Source: Neurospora tetraspora
Lineage: Eukaryota > Ascomycota > Sordariomycetes > Sordariales > Sordariaceae
DNA: 64,000 bases
Direction of reading: 5' to 3'
NCBI RefSeq assembly: GCF_033439725.1
Contig: NW_026944383.1
Span: forward strand, 4,588,001-4,652,000
Shown here: positions 31,176 through 41,322 of the stretch, in pieces
Layout of the letters: the number at the start of each line of letters is the position of its first letter
How positions within the stretch are numbered: the first letter of the stretch is position 1
Program-made: the position numbers and the translations under genes
Notes under the pieces: model-generated
Database searches by the model: none
What the model saw: only the letters and a program-made list of their open reading frames with translations
What the model was told of the DNA's origin: nothing

Positions 31176-32757
31176 GCTTTCTTTCTATGAAACGGTTACT
31201 GATCACCTTTCCGCTTCTGTGATGCGGGAGACGGGATGACGACGGAGGAGACGCGGAGTCAGGGCACCACGGAGACGATCCAGGGGCACGATGTCGGCCA
31301 CGGGGTTTCAGGGTGCTTGTCCCAGGGTTCCGGGTTCAGAGTGTTCTAGCCCTTTCAGTTACAGTTGCGCCCTATTTATGCCGAGGCTGAGTGACTGGAT
31401 GAGACCGAAGAGAGGGGTTGTCCTGAGTGGTGATATTGGGTCGCGATGGTGTTGCAGTTGCCGAGTCCGGGTCGAAGGTTGAATTTGCGGTTAACTTGCG
31501 ACGGCCGACGACCAACTCGCCGGAACCGGCTCTTGTGATTGGTCAATCCCCCGGATTTTGGGGGCTGCCGTCTCGGCAAGGGTCCGTGCATTGTGCATCA
31601 AAGGCTCCAGGGAGATCCACCACTGTGAAGAGTGCCTGTCTGTGCAGCCTGTGCCTGAATGCTCGATGCTGTGCTCCCGATGATGACAGGGTTCTCTGCG
31701 ATCTCGAATCGACCGACGACAACCTTTTTTCACGACCACCAAACCTCAGCTTCAACCGCCCATCAGTCATCACACCCCAACGCTTACACAATGGTCGGCC
31801 GGCTCAGTACCACTCTCTAGTCTCTGGAAGATATCTCTGATCGCCGCACGAGCTGTCGATAGCCGAGCACACCCTCGAGATCAGATGGATCGAGTAACGA
31901 ACTAGTCCTGTCATTTCAAGTACACGCGCATGAGAACGCGTTCCGGAAGTCAGGTACCGTGCTTCCATTGTTCAGATGACAGGCTTTGCTTCTGTCTGTT
32001 AAATCCGCAGCAGATCTGTGTTTATGTATGCGGGCATGACATCACGACTGCACGTCTTGCCTAGGGATGCTTACCTAGGTGAGAGCAGTGTTTACTTAGC
32101 ATGCAGCGTACTGTGTATGCAGCGCAACAACCGACCTCGGACTCTCAGCAAAGAGCCAAGCTGGAGGGTTGTCACCCAAGTTAGGCTCCCAGGCATGAAG
32201 CAATCATAATGAATACCTACCTTATCGTTATTCCTTCCTTTGTTTATCCGCGAGACCCGTTAGCGTACTTTCCCCTACCGAGCCTACCAACTTCCACTTT
32301 CAGTGCTTAGCAAGCGGACGCGCTTTCGATGTTTCTCCTCGCCTCTGGATCTGGAAATCATGGAAGCCCCAACGATCTCGGATTCTGGAACTGGTCGATG
32401 TGGCCGTTCCAAAAGTCTCCGTCGTCTTGATTCTCTTCTCCATTCCGTTGTCCCAGAAATGTTTGAAGAGGTCCAGTTTTCTCCCTTTCTCTCCCGAGAC
32501 TCTTCTATAAGAGTCTCAGCTCTGGACTCATTCAACGTGTCGGTTGCATCTTTTAGCACCGTCCCCCATCCGGACCCCTCTCAGACAGGACAAAGCCAGA
32601 TCGACGCCAACGCCAACCTCCATAGGTTTCTTTCTCATATGCACAGGTCTTGCTTCATCTCTCATGACAAGATAGGCTTCTAGGTCCAGATCTCACTTGT
32701 GGCACCTTTTCGGTTCTGTAGGGTAATAGCTCCAGCAAGCTATCAAGACTGCCCAAC
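31176..32757. other. Divergent promoter region between thioesterase and al-2
   Basis: This contains the shared upstream DNA of the minus-strand thioesterase and the plus-strand al-2. A frame of 126 codons at 32303-32683 lies just upstream of al-2 but lacks motifs and is probably leader or promoter sequence. GATC words occur at about 32374, 32600 and 32688. Confidence 0.55.
32374..32385 (+). promoter_or_regulatory. Candidate White Collar (light-response) element
   Basis: GATCTCGGATTC places GATC and CGGAT in close series, resembling the GATC-N-CGAT type light-response element bound by the White Collar GATA-factor complex. It lies about 375 bp upstream of the al-2 ATG. al-2 is a known early light-induced gene in Neurospora. 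The match is by eye and one mismatch exists, so this is a suggestion only. Confidence 0.35.
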
Positions 32758-34694
32758 ATGTACGACTACGCTTTCGTGTGAGTAACAAAATTTGAAAGCC
32801 ACCACCCACTAGTCTTGGGGAACAACATTGCTGATTAGATACACCATAGTCACTTGAAGTTCACAATACCCCTGGCGGTACTTCTCACAGCTATCGCCTA
32901 TCCGGTTCTCAACAGGATACATGTGATTCAAACAGGCTGCCTCATCTTCATCGCCTTTACCGCCGCTCTGCCATGGGATGCCTACTTGATTGAGCAAAAA
33001 GTATGGTCCTACCCACCAGAAGCCATCGTTGGGCCGCGTTTGCTTGGGATCCCCTTCGAAGAGCTCTTCTTCTTTGTGATACAGACTTACATCACGGCCC
33101 TCGTATACATTCTCTTCAACAAACCGGTTCTGCACGCGTTACACCTCAACAATCAACGAAACCCACCAGCATGGATGAGGGTTGCCAAGATTACCGGCCA
33201 GCTACTCCTCGTAGCCTTGTCGGTATGGGGATGGAAGGCCGCTCAAGTAAATCAGGAAACAACTTATCTCGGCTTGATCCTTGTTTGGGCGTGTCCGTTC
33301 TTGTTGGCCATCTGGACCCTCGCTGGGCGCTTCATTCTCAGCCTACCATGGTTCGCGACGGTGCTCCCGGTATTCCTGCCTACCTTCTATCTCTGGGCAG
33401 TAGATGAGCTTGCCTTGCATAGGGGCACTTGGTCAATCGGATCGGGGACGAAGCTCGAGTTTTGTCTGTTTGGGAAGTTGGACATTGAAGAAGCCACGTT
33501 CTTTCTGGTGACCAACATGCTCATCGTTAGCGGTATGGCTGTGTTCGATCAATATCTGGCCGTCATTTACGCTTTCCCAACTCTGTTCCCCAAGGTCAAC
33601 CGGTATCCGACACCTCTTATGCTCGTTCAGAGTCGTCTTGTAAACACTGCCAAGTACGACCTCGAGCGCATAGAAGGCCTGAGAGAAGCTGTTGAGAGAC
33701 TTCGCCTGAAGAGTAGGAGCTTCTACCTTGCCAACTCGCTCTTTTCTGGTCGACTTCGCATTGACCTGATCCTGCTGTAAGTACCCATTCAACCTGCCAA
33801 CGTTCAGAACCTGGGCTAACAGACCATTTCAGTTACTCCTTCTGCCGCCTGGCTGATGATCTGGTTGATGACGCCAAATCTCGCCTCGAGGTTTTGTCAT
33901 GGACCGCAAAGCTTAACCACTTCCTCGATCTGCACTACGGCGACTCAGACGCCACCGAGGACCCCAAGCAAAAGGCCAAGCGAATCGACGCCTACATCAA
34001 AGAAGCTTTCCCTCCATTTGCCTACCAAGCCCTCCACCTCCTGCCCACTCAAATCCTCCCTCCCAAGCCTCTCTACGAGCTCATCCAGGGTTTCGAGATG
34101 GACTCCCAATTCACCTTCCATGGCAACTCCGACTCTACCGATCTCAAATACCCCATAGCCGACGATAAGGACCTCAAAACCTACGCCATCCGCGTCGCCG
34201 GCACCGTCGGCGAGCTCTGCATTGCCCTCATCATCCACCACTGCCTGCCGGACATGTCAGACAGCCAGAAGCGCCGACTCGAGTCCGCCTCGTGCCGGAT
34301 GGGCATCGCGCTGCAGTACGTTAACATCGCTCGCGACATCCTCGTCGACGCACGCATCGGGCGCGTTTACTTGCCCACCACCTGGCTCAAGGAGGAAGGG
34401 TTGACGCACAAGATTGTTTTGGATAACCCGGAAGGTCCCGAGGTCATTGAGCGGATGAGGAGACGGTTGCTGGATAATGCGTTTGAACTGTACAGGGAGG
34501 CCAGGCCGGAGATGCAGCGGATACCGAGCGAGGCAAGGGGTCCGATGATTGGTGCGGTGGAGAATTATATGGAGATTGGAAGGGTGTTGAGGGAGAAGAA
34601 GGAGGGGACGGTGTTTGTGAGGAAGGAGGGGAGGGCTACGGTGCCTAAGCAGAGGAGGTTGAGGACGTTGTTGAGGGCGTTGTATGAGCAATAG
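32758..34694 (+). CDS. al-2: Bifunctional lycopene cyclase / phytoene synthase
   Basis: Exons 32758-32777, 32850-33776 and 33833-34694 give 602 residues, matching the family length. The start [17 protein letters not shown] spans the first intron. The N-terminal half is the membrane-bound heterodimeric-type lycopene cyclase fused into one chain (repeated PWDAYLI...[20 protein letters not shown] type segments and six to seven helices). The C-terminal half is phytoene synthase: [11 protein letters not shown] (first Asp-rich motif, about residues 330-340) and [20 protein letters not shown] (second). It joins two geranylgeranyl diphosphates to phytoene and cyclises lycopene-type ends on the way to neurosporaxanthin and other carotenoids. 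No other carotenoid gene is in the window. Expression in Neurospora is induced by blue light. Confidence 0.97.
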
Positions 34695-36887
34695 TCGGTG
34701 GTGGTGGTGTTTGGTCGTGTGAGGTTAGTTGGATATGGTGTGTTTCGGCGTGGAAGGCTTGGGGGGCTTTTTGGGTTTCCTTTTGTTTCCTGTACATATC
34801 GTCCTTTTTACGTATAGCGAAAAGTTAATGACTGATGAGAGATGATATGAAATGTTGGAATCCCGGAAGAGTGTGAGTGGACAATGAGGGTTGGGATCCT
34901 GGTGCTTCGGATGAGGTGAGGCGCTGTCTTCAAAATGTGGTCGAGATTGAGCTTATCTCGATTACATCAGATCGATTACGGTACTTGTAAGTCGGTGCGT
35001 TGCATATGTGGGATTTGTTCACATCACCCTCGCACGTGCCAGATGTGCTTTCAGATTGCATGTGCATCATGTCGGTACGCTGCCTGATGGATATGTACCT
35101 ACTTTATATCGCCAACTTCAGACGAATGACTTGCAATTTGTTTATCCGTGTTTTTTTACATCTGTAGCCGTCTGTTTTCTAAGAGGACCTTGCCAATAAA
35201 CAGCTTATATGGAGGCCCCAAACTTGTATAAACAGTGATCTCCGTGATAAGTCACGTTGGTGCAAGGTTTCGTCCAAAAGATGACTTTCGAACAAGTTCA
35301 AGAAACAAACTTCTTCGGTCAGACTCGTCAGACCCCAAAAATGTTGCACAACCACGACTTCTACCGTGTTCCACCATGTTCACCAAAGCTGGCCACGAGG
35401 GCAGCAATCTGTGTCAGTTTTGGCTTGTGAACATCACTTGCCTGCTTGCGTCGGCCGTCGGTTCGCTGGCTGGAAAAACTTGTCCACCTGCCAACACTGT
35501 ATCTAAAACGCTTTTGGACACTCTCGAAACTGCCACGACTTCGATTTCTTCAAAAGTGTACGACATCACCGACTCTCTTTAATGTCTCGTCAGTTTCTTC
35601 TTTTTCCTTGGCAGATAGCTTGTCGTCTCGGGCTTCGGCAAGTGTAACCGTTCATCAAACCCACCATCCAGGCGAAAAAAGCAAAAAAAGGAAGAGAAAA
35701 AAAAGTTTCCGTGAACTTGAACTGATGAAGATCATATGAAGTCTTCCATTCGGAGTTTGATATCATCCAACATTAACTCCTTGGCGTGGTTCTCTACTCC
35801 GAAGGCTGTCACCGATCCCGATCCAGCGGGGGGCCTGGACTCGATGAAAGGTGGAGGAAGGAAAATAGGATGACGTCGACGGCCTTGGAGAAAAAGGGTC
35901 CACACAATCCATGATGGAAAGATGAGGTGGTCAATGCTTTTTGTGCACGCGCTAAGTGGAGTAGTGGGCACTATCAGCTTCATAAAAGCCGAATGATTGG
36001 TGGGAAGCACGCCAAGCACACATGCTTCAAGAGATAAGTGGAGCTTTCCGCTTTTCTTTGGAGTGTCGCAGTGGCGCACTTGCACTGCTGCACTGCACGA
36101 GCGGGTTCCCGCAAACAGCATTTGATGGTCGGCATCTGCCATGAGCTCTGGGCCTTTTCTGGGCGCTGCGTCATGCATCGTCCGTTGGTCTCCACCAAGC
36201 AGACGTGATGATTGTTCACTCCTCGACAACCGCAAAGCCTTCATTCTGATCCGTTCATTCTGGTGATCAGTGGGTAGGGTAGAGGTAGGCTCAGCTTGTT
36301 GGTAACGGGATGGGAGTCAATGAGAGAGATGGAAATGGATGTGTACGTATGTGGTGTGGGTGCTACCCCAAGGGTTTCGATCTGAAGACCCTTCTCCCTC
36401 CCACAACCCATCCCTTCAACATTCCCAGATAAATCCTCCAGCCGCACAAATTTCCTGTCGTCTGTTTCGATCTCTTGAGCTTTATTCCATCCAAATTAAT
36501 ACCTTGTGATACCCCAGAGCCGTTCTCAGTACGGTGATTTGGTCGTTGGGTGGTGATCTGTTGTCATTTCCCTCTTATACCCTCCTCCTTCACTCAGATA
36601 CCCGGCGCACATATCCATCGATTTTCTTTCAGCCATCTATCTAGGCCGTGGTTGCTTCCATCACACGGCAATTGGGGACAGTACATAAAGGTGGTGCAAG
36701 TAGGTGCACTGCATCAACGACGTAAGTCGATCCGAACTTTCTTTGATTCCGCTCTTACCGATATCTTGACCAACACTTACACCGCTATTATAACAGCATT
36801 TATAACCCTTAAACCTAATAATATCCTACCCTTTTCTGTTACAACCATTACTATCAACCTAAAAGCGTCTACGGACAGTTCATCAAG
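34695..36887. other. Intergenic region between al-2 and the SUR7-like gene
   Basis: This holds the al-2 3' flank and the SUR7-like gene promoter and leader. A 68-codon frame with a hydrophobic stretch ends at about 35580 but has no recognisable family, and I do not call it. A 170-codon minus-strand frame (35732-36244) also lacks motifs. CT-rich and CAA-rich leader sequence precedes the ATG at 36888. Confidence 0.5.
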
Positions 36888-37948
36888 ATGAACAGAACTC
36901 GTGAGTTGATACCTACTAGCCATCCCGCTTACAACCATCAACCGCATGATCTCTGTAGGTAACTAACCGTTCCTTCCTCCACCACACACAGGCCCCCTCC
37001 TCGCCCTCCTCTCCCTCCTCTTCCTCGCCATCTCCCTCGTCCTCCTCTGGTTCGTCATCCTCTCCGGCATCACCCGGACCTCGCCCCTACGACAGACCTA
37101 CTTCCTCCGCGCCGACACCAGCGGCATCAGCGGCGCCCGCGCCGTCTCGCAATGGACCTACTTCAAGGTGTGCGGCCTCAACAACCAGGACTGCGGCCCT
37201 GCCCGTCCTGCTCTGCCCCTCGGTGATGCCTGGGACAGCAACCCTTCTGGTGCGCCCGCTGCTCTGACCGGCAAGTATGGCGGACACACGACTAGCCACT
37301 ACTTTTGGTACATGTGGCGTTTCGGCTGGGTGTTCTTCCTGCTTGCGCTCTTCTTTGAGACTTTGGCTTTCTTCTCGGGCTTCTTGGCTTGCTTGGGACG
37401 CGTGGGCGCTGCGGTGTCGGGAATGATTGCTTCGTTGGCGTTGGTGATGTTGAGTGTGGCTGTTGCTTTGATGACGTATGTTTTTGCGACTTGCTTTTCT
37501 ATCTCCCCTTTCCCACGACCACTACCCCCTGTCCCAGTCCAGTCCCAGTCCTACCACCTTCTTCTCTCCCCCACAAATACTCGACAAACAAACAACCAAC
37601 TTCCAGACATGTAACTAACAACCCCTTCACAGCGCCACCTTCGTCAAAATGCGCAACCACTTCAACCGCGACGGCCGCGACGCCCACCTGGGCCGCTACG
37701 CCTTCGGCTTCTCCTGGGGCGCCTGGGCCGCCTTGGCCATCAGCACCGTGCTCTTCCTCCTAGCCATGCTCCAGCGCGACAAGAACCACTATAACAACCG
37801 CCGCTCCACTTATGCCACCAACGGTCACGATCACGTTGTCGCCGACGGCCCCGTGACGGGAACCGGTGGAAGAAAACGCGGCGTTTTCAACTGGGGCCGC
37901 CGCAGTGGCAAGTCCTTCGATGGACGGAGGGTTAAGGATGATTACTAA
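36888..37948 (+). CDS. SUR7/PalI-family four-helix plasma-membrane protein
   Basis: Exons 36888-36900, 36992-37475 and 37633-37948 give 270 residues. The first exon encodes only MNRT plus one base. Helix 1 (LLALLSLLFLAISLVLLWFVIL) is followed by an extracellular loop with the family WTYFKVCG...C motif (two Cys, claudin-like), then three more helices at about 105-125, 135-160 and 190-210, and a basic cytoplasmic tail ending RRVKDDY. Proteins of this kind sit in eisosomes or the cortical plasma membrane and affect cell-wall and stress responses. The stop at 37946-37948 is followed by a long open frame in the same phase (next entry), so the true C-terminus is uncertain. Confidence 0.8.
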
Positions 37949-38146
37949 AATGCAATGCGCAATTATGCAGCAGCAAGCAAACCGATGATAACGCCATCGC
38001 CGGCGCCGGGGATGAGCGGTGGTCCGGCACCGGCACCGGCACCGCCGGCGTTGGGAACGACGACTGTTGATTATCATTCGAATGCGGATCCGTATGCGGC
38101 GCCGAATCGACCTGCGAGACCTGCTAGGTTTGATTTGGCTGCCTAA
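37949..38146 (+). other. In-frame Pro/Ala-rich open frame behind the SUR7-like stop
   Basis: After the TAA at 37946-37948 the same frame stays open for 65 codons to a TAA at 38144-38146. The composition is ordered and protein-like: SPAPGMSGGPAPAPAPPA, then DYHSNADPYAAPNRPARPAR. It could be a C-terminal extension reached by splicing a GC-AG intron (37908-37970, 63 nt, in phase), by stop read-through, or a former extension cut off by a recent nonsense change. The 3' UTR explanation remains possible. Confidence 0.4.
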
Positions 38147-38371
38147 GCTCCAAAGTCGGCAGAGACAAAAAAAGAGAAGAAAAAAAAGGATGAGAAGGTC
38201 TGGACATGCGACCGATCTATGGCACGGCGCATAGCCAGTTTATATGAGATGGTGGCACAATGGTGCAGACAGTTACGACGGAAGACAGAACACAAAGTTT
38301 TGTGATGATGAAATGAAATGATTGATACCTTTCCAGGAGGGAATGACACGTTTGGTTTTGTTTGGATTGGG

Positions 38372-38406
<35 letters not shown>

Positions 38407-39171
38407 GGTGGGATTTTGTGTGAGGAGGAGGGTGAAGAGAAGGCATGGAAAGAGATGGAGGAAGGGGAAAGAGGAGGGCAAGACTGTGATATACCTTGTG
38501 AGGCGCGAGCCTCTTTCTTGATTCGCGGTTGTTACTTGGTCTTTCTGGCGTCTAAAGTCCTATTCTCTTAATTGAATAATATGTCGTTTATTTGATGCGC
38601 TGGTTGATCAGTTTGATTCGTGATGTGTGATTTGGAACAGGCTGTGGTGGTTGAAGAAACGGATGTTTGAAAAGCATGTGAATATTGATGTACCTACTAC
38701 TAAACATGTCTACATAATGAGATGAATGTAGGCTACTCGAGTCCATCGGTGGGATTTGGAGGGGACACACTGTTTGACACAGAAGGTGAAAGAAGGAAAT
38801 GTTGCTATTTTGTGAAAGGAAACAACACACAATATCAAGGGGCTAGGCCTCCATTTATTGTTCATACACCTAACTCAACATCACTTCATGTCACTGGATC
38901 AACATCTCAACGGTGGAAAAAAATTGTGATATAGATGGATAGATAAAACAACAAAAACCCCCAAGGAAATTTCCGGATTCTACCGTGTACGTGAATCCCA
39001 GTAATGCCCATGCTACCCTCCCTTCCTTCTTTCCTTCCCCCTTATTTGTACTTGTATGATTGTACACACGCTATGAATGAACAGGTGGATAGAAAAAAGA
39101 ACAGGACAAAATGAACCCATTCAACTAGCCTCCGAGACACAGACAAAACAGACAGACAAACCACAACTCAT
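38147..39171. other. Convergent 3' regions; poly-T tract
   Basis: This lies between the convergent SUR7-like and OS-5 genes. It holds a 29-base T run at 38378-38406 and no supported coding sequence. The rest is AT-richer DNA, consistent with 3' UTRs and transcription ends of both genes. Confidence 0.6.
38378..38406. repeat. Homopolymer T(29)
   Basis: This is an uninterrupted run of 29 T between convergent genes. Such runs are prone to length change and sequencing error. Confidence 0.95.
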
Positions 39172-41322
39172 CTAAGCGGTGATAGCCGGGCTCACTTGAT
39201 CCAGCGGCGCAGCGTGCAGAGCGGGCTTCTCAGCCTTATCACTGAGCAAGCCCTTGAACTTGCGGTCCAGGACGTTGGTGACCCACTCAGCCACCTCACG
39301 ATCGCCCTGGTCGTTGATCGGTCCGTTGCTGTTGATGTCGAGGGAGCCAGTGGCGTCGGCGAGCTGGTCGTCCGCGGCCTTCTCTTCGGCTTCTACTTCT
39401 TCCGTGATGGTCTCGGGCCTGCCGAGGGACTTGATCCATGGGTGCATCAGCAGCATCGGGTAGGTGTGGCGCTTGGCAGGGATCTTGTTGAGACAGGACT
39501 TGACAAAGTCCTTTGCTGTGCCGGAGTAGCCCTCGCTTGGGAGGTCGGGAGGGTCACCCTCAACGATGGCCTGGATTTGGTCAGTTATGTGTATACTTCA
39601 AGGATGTGGATAGGGAAGGACAAAGAAACTTACACTGAGTTGACTGAAGATTGTGCTAGAAACCTCAGGCGGGTACGGGTACCGACCCATGGCACACTCG
39701 ATGATGGTGAGACCCAAACTCCAAATATCGCTTTGTACGCTGTAAGTCCCGTCGGCCGTGCCGCCCGCAGCTGACATGCCACCACCGCTGATGCGTTCTG
39801 GTGCCATGTAACTCTGGCAGCCAATGTTGGTCTTTGCTATACTGGCAACGAGATTTCCCGAAACGCCAAAATCGCAGATCTTGACTTGTCCATTCGTGTT
39901 GACCAGAATGTTGGTGGGCTTGACATCGCGATGGATGATGTTGTGATCTTCTTTCAGGCACTTGAGGCCCATAATCGTCGCATATGTGATCTTGCGCAAG
40001 ACATTCTCAGGGATACCTCCCGCATATAGCTTGTCGATACTGCCGCCATCCATGTACTCGATGCACATATAAACCGCGCCTTCTTGGTAAAAGGCACCGT
40101 AGAAGTCGATGATGAAGGGCGAGGCGCACTCGTGTAGAATTACGAGTTCCTTCAGAATGGTGGAAAACTTGGATTCGTCCAGTTCGAGCCTGATTTCCTT
40201 CATCGCCATGACCTTGCCTGAAGTGCCACGCGCAGCGGCAGAAACAGGACTTAGTGGCGAGTTATCAGAAACGTCAGCATCTGATGCCGACGCTTGTCGA
40301 GATAAAGACTGCTTGGTGTTCAAGCCTTGCCCAAAACGTGGGAGCTTGGGCTTAGTATGTCGTACTTTGTAGACGGTACCATAGTTGCCCTTGCCTAGCT
40401 CGTCCATAACTTCAACCTCGTCTAGCGAGATCCTAAAGGTCTGTCCGTTGGCAAAGTTGACGCCTGTCCGTGTGATAGTTGCTGCGTCTGCAAAAGTGAT
40501 CCACCCCTTTTCTGCGTCGATGTAGTTCTTGAAATCGCTCAGCTTTGATCCGCGCCCTTCTCCATTGATGGCTGGCGCTTTGGCGTCTTCGGCACCCATG
40601 TCTGATAGTTTCGGCGTGGCAGTCGCCGGCGACCCGGGCCCTCCTAGTAACCCTCCGAGCTTCATTGCTCGCCGTTCGCTCAGACTAGGGGCCTTTTTAG
40701 CTCCCACACCGGCGATAGCAGGTGCGGATTTGGGGAAGCCTTGGGGCGGTGGTCGTGCTATGCCTGGAGGTAACCGAAGGCCACCGGGCAGGCCGCCGGG
40801 TGCCGGACCACCGTGGTTCATGTTCAAGTTCATGCTGTGTCCCATCCCCCCCATCCCCCCCATGCCTCCCATGCCTCCCATGCCCCCCATACTTCCCATC
40901 CCACCCATACCAGATCCGATGGGGCTCATGCCCAGTCCGCTGTTCTGGGGCGACATGCCGGGTCGGGGAGCCATGTTCATCCGTTGTTGATGCAGAGCTC
41001 GTGCCTTTGCCATGAGGTCCGTTGGGAGATTTGCTGCGGACGCCGCAGGTCTTCGTGCGGCATTCAGTGTCCCAGGAACACTCGAACTGGGGTTCATCAG
41101 ACTCGTGTGTTGTGGGTCGGAGATGGTCCGTAATGATGGCACTCTGCGGGGCAGATCGCCTTCTGGTGTGAAGCCAGGCATCGCATCTGAACCTGAGCTC
41201 GGCGGGTCCATGGGCGTGCTTGCCTCGGACGACTCGTCGATTGAGCCCGGAGAAGCCGGGTTGCTCTCATCGTCATACTCGGTTGGGCTGGCCGGGCCGT
41301 GATCGGGGTCGTGGTCTGACAT
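39172..41322 (-). CDS. os-5: MAP kinase kinase OS-5 (Pbs2 family) of the osmosensing pathway
   Basis: Exon 1 is 41322-39634 and exon 2 is 39570-39172 (intron 63 nt, phase 0), giving 695 residues. The N-terminal 300 residues are disordered, Ser/Pro-rich, with a Met-Gly repeat at about 140-165. The kinase domain begins with ELGKGNYGTVYKV (about 307) and has MAMKEI with the ATP-binding Lys, HRDVKPTN (about 465), DFG (about 484) and a SIAKT activation loop with the MAPKK Ser-x3-Thr phosphosites. About 45 residues rich in Ser are inserted between the Gly loop and the catalytic Lys. In Neurospora this kinase sits between the MAPKKK OS-4 and the MAPK OS-2 and mediates hyperosmotic response and phenylpyrrole/dicarboximide fungicide sensitivity. 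The start was chosen because upstream codons are not open with a further ATG. Confidence 0.92.

Noticed and set aside
32303-32683. Open frame of 126 codons directly upstream of al-2.
   Set aside because: No motifs, and it covers the region expected to be the al-2 promoter and leader, including the candidate light element.
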